Part shown: one piece after another, positions 35,497 to 44,192 of the stretch
How positions within the stretch are numbered: position 1 is the first letter of the stretch
Layout of the letters: the number at the start of each line of letters is the position of its first letter
Assembly: GCA_024235215.1 (NCBI GenBank)
Contig: JACKMU010000001.1
Span: 186,001 to 250,000, forward strand
Source: Chromatiaceae bacterium
GTDB lineage: Bacteria; Pseudomonadota; Gammaproteobacteria; Chromatiales; Chromatiaceae
Reading direction: 5' to 3'
DNA length: 64,000 nucleotides
Notes under the pieces: generated by a model
What the model saw: the letters and a program-made list of their open reading frames with translations, nothing else
Database searches by the model: none
What the model was told of the DNA's origin: nothing
Position numbers and translations under genes: made by a program

Positions 35497-37253
35497 ATAA
35501 TACGCATACCGTATTGCAACGCGTCATTCTTTTGATCGCTGTCGCCAGTCTTGCCGGCTGCAACGCGTCCATGCCCACGATCCCGTTTACCAAGCCAACA
35601 GCTCAACTTATCGAGGATCTCCGCACGGCACCGGGGAGCGAAGCGGTCGTAATGCGCACGGAGGCACAACGTGTGCCTCGCTCGACCGTCAATCTGCAAG
35701 CGCCGAATTCGGTGATTGTGGATGCCCGCACCGAGGCCTATGTCAAACAGATTCTGTCCGAGCTCATGGTTCGGGTTCCGCCCCATCTGCAGAAGGAAAA
35801 GACAGTAGACGTGTTTATTACCTCGCACCAGGGCTCGACTCACCTCTACGCTACGGGAGTTGATGACATCCTGATTGGCATCGACTCGCTCGATACCTTC
35901 AATAGTCGGGACGAGTTGGCTTTTGCGCTGGCCCATGAGCTGTCGCATATTGTGCTCTCCCACAACGATGGGCAGGAATCGATCTTTTCCCTGGACTCGG
36001 TCGTCAAGCTTATGGATAAGGCTTCCGTGATGGCGTTGACCTATAAACTACAGCTGGAAAAGAAGATCCAGAATGGTGGGCAGAAACATTTGACCGCGGA
36101 GGAAAAGAGGGAGATGGGCGAGCATGTGAACCGCATCAAGCTAAGCGTTGCCGCGATTCGCTCGTCGATAGTCGGGGTACTGCATGGTGCCTGGAGCCGT
36201 CGCCAGGAGCGAGATGCCGACCGGCTCGGCTACGATCTGCTAATAGAAGCGGGATACAATGGCGAAGCACCTGGACTGCTACTCGATACGATGGCCGAAA
36301 CGCCATCGCTGCGTGAAAACGTGGCGCGGCATATAGACACCATCGAAGAATCGGCGCGGGCGCTTGTGGATCTGCAGGGCAAGGACGACTCTGTTATAGA
36401 GCGGCAAATGAAACGCTGGGGGATTTCAAGTCTGGCAACTCTGGCCCGGTCGGCGATTTCTGTGTTGGATGATACGCATAAGAACGCAGAGGAGCGCAAG
36501 AAGGATCTGTACGAGGATTACGTCGATGAGCTAGAACTTGAGCGAAACATCGATAGGCGCATCGATAAAGCTGTCTATACGAAGCAACTGAAGCAGCTGA
36601 ATTACGCGGCATTAAAAAAGAAGATCGATGATGCGAGGAACGGCTATCTGCTCGCACTGACAGATGACGTCGACAGCAAGGATCGTGCACGCTACACCAG
36701 CATCGTGTCTGGACAGGGAGGGGCAATCTCCTTCAATCGGTTCGTGCTTGCCTCCATTCGCGCCAAAATGGGTGAAAATGGGTCAGCTAGCAAAAATCTT
36801 CAAATCGCCTATGCTAATCGTCCCGAGGATTTCGCGACGACCGCCCAATATGCTCTTGTGCATGCATCCAAGGGACAGGTCGACAGCGCCCTGAAAGTCG
36901 TCGATTTTCTGGAAAAAACCTATTCGAACGACGCGCCTCTGAATGACGTTCGTGGCGAAATCTATGCAGAGGCCGGCAATCTCTCCGACGCTAAGCGTGT
37001 GTTGAATGACTGCGACGCGAACAAGAAGTCCTACGTCAGGGAACGCTGCGAAATTGTGCTGAACAAAATCGAGGCGGAGGAAGAGCAGGCGGCGAACGCT
37101 GATCCTGATGCGGCAGCCACTGCTTCTACACAAACACCGTTGGCAAACACCGGTGGACCAGGAACCAGCACTGCGCTTCAAAGAGATGAGTCGCCTGGTT
37201 CTGTTCTGTTATTCGATAAATTCAAAGGAATTTTCGAACAGAAAGCAGACTGA
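35493..37253 (+). CDS. M48-family metalloprotease lipoprotein
   Basis: A 586-residue predicted outer-membrane or periplasmic lipoprotein: lipobox SLAGC with the cysteine at 23, then an M48 zinc peptidase domain (about 75-300) with HELSH (His148, Glu149, His152) and a downstream glutamate in RRQERDADRLG as third ligand. The C-terminal half (about 340-540) is helical and repeat-like, resembling TPR arms as in BepA-type proteins, but with no long match. Third gene of the cassette, 4-base overlap with the preceding gene. Likely job: quality control or processing of a secreted partner. Confidence 0.88.
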   Translation: MNNTHTVLQRVILLIAVASLAGCNASMPTIPFTKPTAQLIEDLRTAPGSEAVVMRTEAQRVPRSTVNLQAPNSVIVDARTEAYVKQILSELMVRVPPHLQKEKTVDVFITSHQGSTHLYATGVDDILIGIDSLDTFNSRDELAFALAHELSHIVLSHNDGQESIFSLDSVVKLMDKASVMALTYKLQLEKKIQNGGQKHLTAEEKREMGEHVNRIKLSVAAIRSSIVGVLHGAWSRRQERDADRLGYDLLIEAGYNGEAPGLLLDTMAETPSLRENVARHIDTIEESARALVDLQGKDDSVIERQMKRWGISSLATLARSAISVLDDTHKNAEERKKDLYEDYVDELELERNIDRRIDKAVYTKQLKQLNYAALKKKIDDARNGYLLALTDDVDSKDRARYTSIVSGQGGAISFNRFVLASIRAKMGENGSASKNLQIAYANRPEDFATTAQYALVHASKGQVDSALKVVDFLEKTYSNDAPLNDVRGEIYAEAGNLSDAKRVLNDCDANKKSYVRERCEIVLNKIEAEEEQAANADPDAAATASTQTPLANTGGPGTSTALQRDESPGSVLLFDKFKGIFEQKAD

Positions 37254-37292
37254 ACCAATTGGAAAATCGAGCTATTTCGAGTTGGTCTCAGT

Positions 37293-37620
37293 TCCGGGGC
37301 AGTGTACTTAACCATAATACTGCGGATGTGGGACAGGCTTCTTTCTTGCCAGCTTTTTCCCCGTTGGACTTTACATTGCTGAAATAAGTTTCGGCTTTCC
37401 CAGCAGTCTTCCAGTTCGACTGTGCAGTTGAATTGTCGAACTTTCATCAATTGGACTGTAGTCATCGATCAGGTAGTTTTGCCAGTCCGATATTCTGGAC
37501 AGCAACGGCTCCGCCTGGACCAATGCATCGTTCTCACCAGACAAATGTGCTCTGGCACCGGACCAAGGCTAATCTTCGGATCATCTGCACTGTTTTGCCG
37601 CTATGGGATTTCTTTCCACA
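37293..37620 (+). repeat. Direct repeat B flanking the CHASE2-M48 cassette
   Basis: Diverged copy of 32423-32700, beginning 40 bases after the peptidase stop, with about 55 extra bases near 37491-37545. From its end to 37727 no gene is seen. Confidence 0.75.
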
Positions 37621-37726
37621 TAGCACATGGTTGCCAGGAGGTAGTATCCATTCATCACAAGAGAGTGAAATCGTTCCTGCCAAAGGTGCCCTCGCCACCC
37701 TGCTCAAAAATTGACATGGTGCGTCA

Positions 37727-38030
37727 CTACTGTCCGGGTAAATTATCGAATAGATTCATTTGGTTAGGCATACTGACATTTTCACCTATGCATATTTATC
37801 AGATAAGTTGCTGAATTATATCATATTTCTAGAATTGCGCGAGACTCAGGACCCGCAAAATTGTGTAAAGATCAGCCTTGATTTCGAGGCGTTTCTTGAT
37901 GATAGCCACGAGAACGTAGACGGAGATGGCGATCCAGATCTGACTTTTAACCGCGTTCTCGGACGTTCCGAAGAATGACTTGATGTGCAAGTGAAGTGCT
38001 GCTTGATCCATATGTGGTCCGCCCAATCAA
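37727..38030 (-). pseudogene. IS4-family transposase, C-terminal remnant
   Basis: The minus strand encodes the typical IS4 C-terminus: IKSFFGTSENAVKSQIW, VYVLVAIIKKRLEIKADLYT and VLSLAQF, then in another frame NQMNLFD and a stop at 37727-37729. A five-base duplication near 37990 shifts the frame upstream (WIKQH). Only the last roughly 90 codons survive; the bases just beyond the stop (ACTGTCCGGG) may be the element's end. Confidence 0.8.
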
Positions 38031-38065
38031 AGGAGCCAGGCTCAGTATATTTCTAGCCATCGGAC

Positions 38066-38842
38066 TTAGATCGGTAATTCTCCTTGCTCTCCATCTGGTA
38101 GATGTGATTCGTCTTGTTTCTTCCTGTGCCTGCTTCTTAGCTTTGGTTCACGCCGCTGGTCAATCATGGTTTCGACCTTTGCGTAGAAGCACGAGTTTCC
38201 CATCGGTTGGTTCGGGTTCAGAGCCAGAAGGATATCGCTGATGGCCTCGTTATCCAATTCTGTTCGGAACAAACTCCGATAAACCTACTGTCTTGTATGC
38301 TCATCCTTTCCGAGTGCATGGTACAGCTGATGTGGAGAAAGATACTGGTTTAGCTTTCCAAGGGCGTTATGCCGATAACTACTCCAGGAATAATGCACCG
38401 GATCGTCATCCGTATCCGCCCGTACCGAGTTGAGTTCAATATGGCGCTGACAACTCAGCAGGTAAGTTTCAGCCTGGATGAGGGATGATTTGTAACGACT
38501 ATCCACAAGGTGCCAGTGCGGTGTTAGGTGGTATTGATGTATTGCACGTAACGACGCCCGAGCGCGATGACAACTCGGGCAATGGAGTCTGCATGCTCAG
38601 GAGTAATCAGGAGGTGAACATGGTCGGTCATGAGCACATAGGCGTGAAGCGAGCATTGCGCTTTGTTCAGCGCTTCGGTCAACCAGTGCAGGTAAGCGTG
38701 ATAGTCTTCTTCGCCAAAGAAGCAGAATTCACGGTTATGTCCCTGCTGCACAATGAGCGAGAGTAGTCCATCAAAGTGAATACGGGGACGGCGGGATATG
38801 AGCAAATTATAGGAGAATATCCGAGCCTGGCCCCTTTAATAC
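38066..38842 (-). pseudogene. RAYT relic, copy 2
   Basis: Near full-length REP-associated tyrosine transposase (about 246 codons from an ATG at 38805) with the HUH motif DHVHLL intact and the conserved RHIELN and LGKDEHTRQ regions. It is dead: a TAA replaces tyrosine near 38524, one G is deleted near 38513 and a TAG sits at 38285-38287, after which the C-terminus continues in frame (FRTELDNEAI to 38066). The tail to 38842 matches copy 1. Confidence 0.82.
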
Positions 38843-40942
38843 TTTCTCAGCGCGACCTCCTCTGCGCCTGGAAGATCCCCCACCACCAGCTGCACTTCTG
38901 TCACGCTTCGCAGCACTGTTCCAGCCGGCCGGCTGCCGCGCCGGAACCAGATGCCGGATGCCGGAACCAATCAGGTCTGCACGCCCCATCCTGCGCAGCG
39001 TCTCCCTGAGCAGTGGCCAGTTATCCGGGTCATGATAACGCAGGAACGCTTTGTGCAGACGGCGTTGGCGCAGGCCGCTCGGTACTGTGATCGGTGCCTG
39101 TTCGCGTCTGATCCTGCGCAACGGATTGCGCCTGGTATGGTACATCGCCGATGCCAACGCCAACGGCGTCGGGAGAAATGCCTGCACCTGGTCCGGCCGG
39201 AAACCGTTCCGTTTCAACCAGAGTGCCAGGTTGAGCATGTCATGGTCACTGGTACCCGGATGGGCGGCGATGAAATAGGGAATCAGGAACTGCTCCTTGC
39301 CCGCCTCGCGCGAATAGCGGTCGAACAGCTGTTTGAAACGCTGGAAGCTGCCGATACCCGGCTTCATCATCATCTCCAGCGGTCCCTGTTCGGTATGCTC
39401 AGGTGCGATTTTCAGGTAACCGCCCACATGGTGGGTGGTCAGCTCCTTGACATATTCGGGGTCACGAACCGCCAAGTCGTAACGCAGTCCAGATGAAATA
39501 AGTACCTTTTTGATACCGGGAAGCGCGCGTGCGCGACGGTAGAGACCGGTGAGGGGAGCGTGGTCCGTCCCTAAATTCACACAGATATCGGGAAAGACGC
39601 AGGAGAGTCGCCGGCAGGCGCGCTCGATCTGCGCATCCTTGCAGCCGAGCCGGTACATGTTGGCGGTGGGACCTCCCAGATCGGTGATCACCCCGGTAAA
39701 CCCAGGCACCTGGTCGCGGATGGTCTCGATTTCACGCACCACCGACTCCTCTGAACGACTCTGAATGATGCGCCCTTCATGTTCGGTGATGGAACAGAAA
39801 GTACAGCCGCCAAAGCAGCCACGCATGATCGGAATGGAGAAGCGGATCATCTCCCAGGCTGGTATTCCGGACTTGCCATAATACGGATGGGGTGTGCGTG
39901 TATAGGGGAGTTCGTAAAGTCGGTCCAGCTCGGCAGTGGTCAATGGAACAGGCGGTGGATTGAGCCAGAGATCGCGCTCTCCGTGACGCTGCACCAGTGC
40001 GCGTGCGTTGCCCGGATTGGTCTCCAGATGAAACACCCGCGAGGCGTGGGCATAGAGTACCGGATCCTGGGAAACCTGTTCGAAAGAGGGGAGCCGGATG
40101 ACGCTTTTCGCGCGATCCTGCTTTTTCAGACGATGTACCAAAACGGGAGTCTCAGCTCCCTGGGGCGGGCGGCCGCCACAACCCCCCTGCCCGGCATACG
40201 GATCAGGGTGATTCGTCACCCGTCCCGGCGTGTCCAGGCTGGTTGAATCCATCTCCACCCAACCCTCGGCCACACCCTGGCGCATCAGTGCGGTGCCGCG
40301 AATATCGCTGATTGTTGCTATCGACTCCCCCGCGGCCAGCCGGTGTGCCAGTTCGACCACAGCGCGTTCGGCATTACCGTAGATCAGCAGATCGGCCTTG
40401 CAATCGGGCAGTATCGATCGGCGTACCTTGTCCGACCAGTAATCGTAGTGGGCAATACGGCGCAGGCTTGCCTCTATTCCGCCGATCACCACCGGGACCC
40501 CTTTGAACGCCTCCCTCACACGCTGGGTATAGACGATGATCGCACGATCCGGCCGCTTGCCTCCCTGACCATCCGGACTATAGGCGTCGTTGGTACGAAT
40601 GCGCCGGTCCGAGGTGTAGTGGTTGACCATCGAATCCATGTTGCCGGCAGAGATGCCAAAAAAGAGATTGGGTCTACCAAGCAGCCGAAACGGTTCCACG
40701 GAGTGCCAGTCCGGTTGTGCTATCACCCCCACCCGGAAGCCTTGAGCCTCCAGCAGCCTGCCAATCAGCGCGGTGCCAAAACTGGGGTGATCGACATAGG
40801 CGTCACCACTGACGAGGATGATGTCGCAACTCTCCCAGCCCCGTGCATCCATCTCGTTACGCGACATCGGCAATGCTGGCGTGCTGCCGCAGCAGCTAGC
40901 CCTATGGGTGCTGTAAGCGAAGATATCCTGTGCTGATTGCAT
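38807..40942 (-). CDS. ygiQ: YgiQ-family radical SAM protein
   Basis: A 711-residue cytoplasmic protein of unknown reaction; the family joins an N-terminal cobalamin-binding-like region (about 25-130; VSGDAYVDHPSFG) with a radical SAM barrel (about 330-600) holding CFGGCTFC, which binds the [4Fe-4S] cluster and S-adenosylmethionine. I use ATG 40942 (MQSAQDIFAYS); a start at 40987 adds 15 unlikely residues. The last dozen codons run into the RAYT-derived tail, so the native C-terminus has been replaced, though the conserved domains are untouched. Monocistronic. Confidence 0.9.
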   Translation of the reverse strand: MQSAQDIFAYSTHRASCCGSTPALPMSRNEMDARGWESCDIILVSGDAYVDHPSFGTALIGRLLEAQGFRVGVIAQPDWHSVEPFRLLGRPNLFFGISAGNMDSMVNHYTSDRRIRTNDAYSPDGQGGKRPDRAIIVYTQRVREAFKGVPVVIGGIEASLRRIAHYDYWSDKVRRSILPDCKADLLIYGNAERAVVELAHRLAAGESIATISDIRGTALMRQGVAEGWVEMDSTSLDTPGRVTNHPDPYAGQGGCGGRPPQGAETPVLVHRLKKQDRAKSVIRLPSFEQVSQDPVLYAHASRVFHLETNPGNARALVQRHGERDLWLNPPPVPLTTAELDRLYELPYTRTPHPYYGKSGIPAWEMIRFSIPIMRGCFGGCTFCSITEHEGRIIQSRSEESVVREIETIRDQVPGFTGVITDLGGPTANMYRLGCKDAQIERACRRLSCVFPDICVNLGTDHAPLTGLYRRARALPGIKKVLISSGLRYDLAVRDPEYVKELTTHHVGGYLKIAPEHTEQGPLEMMMKPGIGSFQRFKQLFDRYSREAGKEQFLIPYFIAAHPGTSDHDMLNLALWLKRNGFRPDQVQAFLPTPLALASAMYHTRRNPLRRIRREQAPITVPSGLRQRRLHKAFLRYHDPDNWPLLRETLRRMGRADLIGSGIRHLVPARQPAGWNSAAKRDRSAAGGGGSSRRRGGRAEKVLKGPGSDILL

Positions 40943-41072
40943 CGGACGAAAGCTTCTCGAGAGTTGCGTTGAAGATGGGACGAGCAAAGTCTAGCACCCG
41001 CATCGGCTCATTATCCATTTCCCGCTCAACCGGTCGAAACCGGAACCCGGAGAGACGCCAACGCCCGTTTGA

Positions 41073-41112
41073 TTGACAGGTTCCAACCTGGGTGCTAGAT
41101 AGTTAGGTTGGA
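41073..41112 (+). promoter_or_regulatory. Promoter with inverted repeat upstream of the sulfur-globule-like gene
   Basis: TTGACA (41073-41078) and TAGATA (41096-41101) are 17 bases apart. An eight-base inverted repeat TCCAACCT/AGGTTGGA (41082-41089 and 41105-41112) brackets the -10, so it could be an operator. The gene starts 60 bases later. Confidence 0.5.
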
Positions 41113-41171
41113 GTACGGAGTTTACATCATCCGTATCAACACAAGAACCGTAGTCGGGAGGTAATGGAAGC

Positions 41172-41747
41172 GTGAAGGCAAAAGCAGCAGTGGTGTTGAG
41201 TACCCTGATGGTCGTCGGCGCAGGGGGGGTGACCCTGCCCGAGATAGCCAATGCGGGTAATATGTTCAACATGATGAATCCATCGAAATGGTTCGGAGGA
41301 AACAAGCGGAACTACGACGACGATTATTACTATGACAGGTACAATGATGGTCCTGGATGGGGTTACGGTGCACCAGGATACGGTTATGGCGCACCAGGAT
41401 ACGGTTATGGCGCACCAGGATATGGTTATGGCGCACCGGGATACGGTTATGGTGCACCTTACGGATACGGCGCACCGGCCTATAGCGCACCGGTACAGCC
41501 GGCCCCGGCACCTGCTGCACCAGCAGCTTCCAGCAGCAGTGAGTCCGGCAGCAGGATAAGAGCACTGGAGGATCGCATTCGCCAACTGGAAGCGAACCAG
41601 CCACCTGCGGCACCCTCTTACAGCGAAGGCCGTTACTCGCCGCCGCTGCAAGGAGGCCAGGCGCCTCAATCAGCACCCTACCAGATGGCGCCACCTAGCG
41701 GAGGTTACGCAAATCCTCCGGGCTCGGCATTCCGGCCAACCAATTGA
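41172..41747 (+). CDS. Gly/Tyr/Pro-rich secreted protein, sulfur globule protein-like
   Basis: A 191-residue exported protein. Signal peptide of about 28 residues (cut near IANA), then MFNMMNPSKWFGG, an acidic tyrosine-rich stretch, four tandem GYGAPGY repeats, a Pro/Ala linker, a short coiled coil (RIRALEDRIRQLEAN) and a disordered tail. Gly- and Tyr-rich repeats with a signal peptide are the hallmark of the proteins coating intracellular sulfur globules in purple and colourless sulfur bacteria. GTG start after GGGAGGTAATGGAAGC. The coiled coil is not usual in the classic Sgp proteins, so the assignment is by composition. Confidence 0.65.
   Translation: MKAKAAVVLSTLMVVGAGGVTLPEIANAGNMFNMMNPSKWFGGNKRNYDDDYYYDRYNDGPGWGYGAPGYGYGAPGYGYGAPGYGYGAPGYGYGAPYGYGAPAYSAPVQPAPAPAAPAASSSSESGSRIRALEDRIRQLEANQPPAAPSYSEGRYSPPLQGGQAPQSAPYQMAPPSGGYANPPGSAFRPTN
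41361..41459 (+). repeat. Tandem 21-base repeat inside the sulfur-globule-like gene
   Basis: Four 21-base units at 41361, 41382, 41403 and 41424 plus a partial fifth, encoding GYGAPGY. Units differ by one to three silent bases, so recent slippage or selection for the peptide is likely. Confidence 0.9.
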
Positions 41748-41922
41748 GGCAGTAATCAATTATCCGGCGCTCCGTTGGATACAGAGAGGTAGCCCGATTT
41801 TCAATCACGATACCCGTTTGAAAGCGGACAAATTCTCACTCTTCGTTTTCAGCTGCTAAGCATGCCGGGACGGCTCGATTGAGCGGCTCCACCAAGTACG
41901 CGATTCACCAGTCCCTGTGAAC

Positions 41923-41950
41923 AAGCCCGCATCTCCGGATGCGGGCTTTT
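41923..41950 (+). terminator. Rho-independent terminator
   Basis: Perfect eleven-base stem AAGCCCGCATC/GATGCGGGCTT with a four-base loop, followed by TTTT. It lies 175 bases after the sulfur-globule-like gene and before cheV, whose transcription it would insulate. Confidence 0.8.
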
Positions 41951-42073
41951 CTCTTCCACCACTCCGGTAACTGCTTCCGGGCGAGTCTGTGCACAGCTAA
42001 AGTTCTTGCGGCTTTCGCCGAAATCTTTGCTGTTCCCCATTGATACAGCATACCCTGAACACAAGGAATCGCT

Positions 42074-43027
42074 ATGACCAGTTTCATTCAGTCGGTTGAC
42101 GCACGCACTCGATTGGCGGGTACCAACAGGTTGGAGGTTCTCCTCTTCAGCCTGGGACAGGATACGATGACCGACCGAGAGGAGGTGTTCGGTATCAACG
42201 TGTTCAAAGTACGGGAAGTGATGCACGTGCCGGATATTACCCATGCGCCGGACATGCCGGATGCAGTTGAAGGAATGGTGAGCCTGCGTGGAACCATGGT
42301 GCCGGTGATCAATCTGCAGAAGTTCTGCGGTATCCAGACCGATAGAAAACCCAGAATCCTGATGGTGACAGAGTACAACAAGCATATTCAGGGTTTCCTG
42401 GTCGATTCGGTCGATATGATCGAGCGGTTGAACTGGGACGAGGTAAAGGCCCCACCACAGATCTTGACCAGTCGGTTAGGGGGGCTGGTAACAGCGGTTG
42501 CGGAACTGCACAACGGCAGGCTGGCAATGATCATGGATGTGGAGAAGGTACTTGCCGAGACCGCCGGATTTTATGATGACGAAGCGATCTACGAGGGAAT
42601 CGAGCCTATACAGAACAGCAAACTGACCGTGCTTTTTGCAGACGACTCCAGTGTTGCCCGCAGCCAGATCAGGCGCACCATGGAGAAAATGGGGATAAAA
42701 TATATCAGTACCATCAACGGACTGGAAGCTTGGAAAGTCTTGTCCAGTCTGGCGGATCAGGCGGAGGCGAGCGGGGGCAAAGTGTTGGACAAGGTCCAAC
42801 TCGTCCTGACTGACATTGAGATGCCGGAGATGGATGGTTATGTGCTGACCAAGCGGATGAAGGCTGATGCCCGGTTTGCCGACATACCGGTTATCATGCA
42901 CTCATCCCTGACAGCAGAGACCAACCAGCATCTGGGAAAAGGCGTGGGTGCAGACGCTTATGTCCCCAAGTTCCAGCCCCAGGATCTGTCGAACACACTG
43001 GCGAAGATGCTGAAAAAGAACGGTTGA
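42074..43027 (+). CDS. cheV: Chemotaxis protein CheV
   Basis: Couples chemoreceptors to CheA and tunes adaptation. CheW-like domain at about residues 15-165 (FGINVFKVREVM, VEGMVSLRGTMVPVINL), then a receiver domain at about 185-317 with acidic pocket DDSS, phospho-acceptor aspartate in LTDIEMPEMDGY and lysine in YVPKFQP. The length (317) is typical. No other chemotaxis genes are adjacent. Confidence 0.93.
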   Translation: MTSFIQSVDARTRLAGTNRLEVLLFSLGQDTMTDREEVFGINVFKVREVMHVPDITHAPDMPDAVEGMVSLRGTMVPVINLQKFCGIQTDRKPRILMVTEYNKHIQGFLVDSVDMIERLNWDEVKAPPQILTSRLGGLVTAVAELHNGRLAMIMDVEKVLAETAGFYDDEAIYEGIEPIQNSKLTVLFADDSSVARSQIRRTMEKMGIKYISTINGLEAWKVLSSLADQAEASGGKVLDKVQLVLTDIEMPEMDGYVLTKRMKADARFADIPVIMHSSLTAETNQHLGKGVGADAYVPKFQPQDLSNTLAKMLKKNG

Positions 43028-43044
43028 CCAGCCATAAACCGTTC
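43012..43044 (-). terminator. Terminator of the RpfE-like gene, overlapping the cheV end
   Basis: Stem GAACGGTT/AACCGTTC (43018-43025 and 43037-43044) followed on the minus strand by CTTTTTC. It begins at the stop of the minus-strand gene and lies partly in the last codons of cheV. Confidence 0.6.
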
Positions 43045-44089
43045 AAGACAGCGGATGCTCCTGCTGCAACCAGGCGGTCAACGGTTTGGTTTGCCGCCAG
43101 ATCCGGTAGCGCTGCGGCCATCGGGTCAGCCGGAACAGCCGCCCATCGCACGGGTAAAGATTGACTTCATTCAGACGGCCCTGCGCCAGCTCCTGTAACC
43201 AGGGGGCAAGCCAAGTTTCAAACTGCGCGATCTTTTTCACCCAATCGACGAGATCTGCGCGCCACACCGGACGCTGTAGATCGGGGTAGACAATCAGGCT
43301 GGCCCCCGGCCTTTGCGGCACTACGGCAACACTGGCCGGTGCCCTTTCGAGCGGCACCCCGGAGAGCCGTGCCAGTCCGGCGCTCAGTGGATCCGCAGCA
43401 CAAACCTGGGTGAAGGGTGAATCGATCTGCTGCGGTAGAGATCCGAAGCCGGAGAACCATAATCCACCAATCGGCATCTTACCTGCCGCCTCGCGCATCT
43501 GATTGACTTCAGCATTGAAAAAGAGCATCTGCACCTCATTCAACATGCGGTGCCAGTAGAGCCGTTCCTCTCCCCTGGGCAGGAATAGCGCCATGTTGCG
43601 GCCCAACACATCACCCAGCGGATAGCTGCGAAGCGTTGGCGTATTGTGCGGAGAGAGATACCAGCAGCTTGGATCGTCGACCTCCGCCAGCCACGCTTCG
43701 GCTTGGAAATGGTTAATGAAAAGCGCTGCCAGTGCACGCAGTTCAGCGGCGCTGACGTCGAACTCCCGGGTATCGAACAGCAGCAAGCGGCTCTGGTCGG
43801 GACGCAGACAGACCGGCTCCGCCTGCAACCAACAGCGCTCATCTGGCGGACGCCTCAGGTCTCCCACCCGCCGCAGCGCAGCGATAGGAAGGTCTCCCCC
43901 TTCGGCGCGGCTGATGCCGAACAGATGACAAAGGGTCGACTCCAGCTCCCTTCCCGGCAGACAGTGCTGATCGGCTCTACTCAGAAAGCGCTCCAGTACG
44001 GGCGCCGAGAGCGGCGGTGAGAGCCGTTGGACTCCTCTCATCGGCGCCGTCATGCCAGGAGCCAGAATATGCAGCTGTGCCGACTCCAT
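43043..44089 (-). CDS. Conserved hypothetical protein, RpfE-like / annotated phosphoglycerate mutase family
   Basis: A 348-residue soluble protein of a proteobacterial family seen next to hom and recJ and variously called RpfE or cofactor-independent phosphoglycerate mutase-like. No clear metal or phosphate motifs for mutase activity are seen. Notable conserved-looking parts: PVCLRPDQSRLLLFD, LNEVQMLFFNAEVN and LWFSGFG. Function unknown. It follows hom on the same strand with a 100-base gap. Confidence 0.7.
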   Translation of the reverse strand: MESAQLHILAPGMTAPMRGVQRLSPPLSAPVLERFLSRADQHCLPGRELESTLCHLFGISRAEGGDLPIAALRRVGDLRRPPDERCWLQAEPVCLRPDQSRLLLFDTREFDVSAAELRALAALFINHFQAEAWLAEVDDPSCWYLSPHNTPTLRSYPLGDVLGRNMALFLPRGEERLYWHRMLNEVQMLFFNAEVNQMREAAGKMPIGGLWFSGFGSLPQQIDSPFTQVCAADPLSAGLARLSGVPLERAPASVAVVPQRPGASLIVYPDLQRPVWRADLVDWVKKIAQFETWLAPWLQELAQGRLNEVNLYPCDGRLFRLTRWPQRYRIWRQTKPLTAWLQQEHPLS

Positions 44090-44192
44090 GCTTCAGCGCG
44101 CCAATCTCCGGCGCATCAATGCGTTCCAATCAGCGCCATGCTACCGCTGCCGGCCGGCCATATCTGTCGGAACTGCGGCTGCTTGAGCAGTC

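Noticed and set aside
37760..37978. Plus-strand open frame of 72 residues
   Set aside because: It is antisense to the IS4 transposase remnant.
41361..41459. CRISPR-like array
   Set aside because: The 21-base units have no spacers and are in frame, encoding GYGAPGY.
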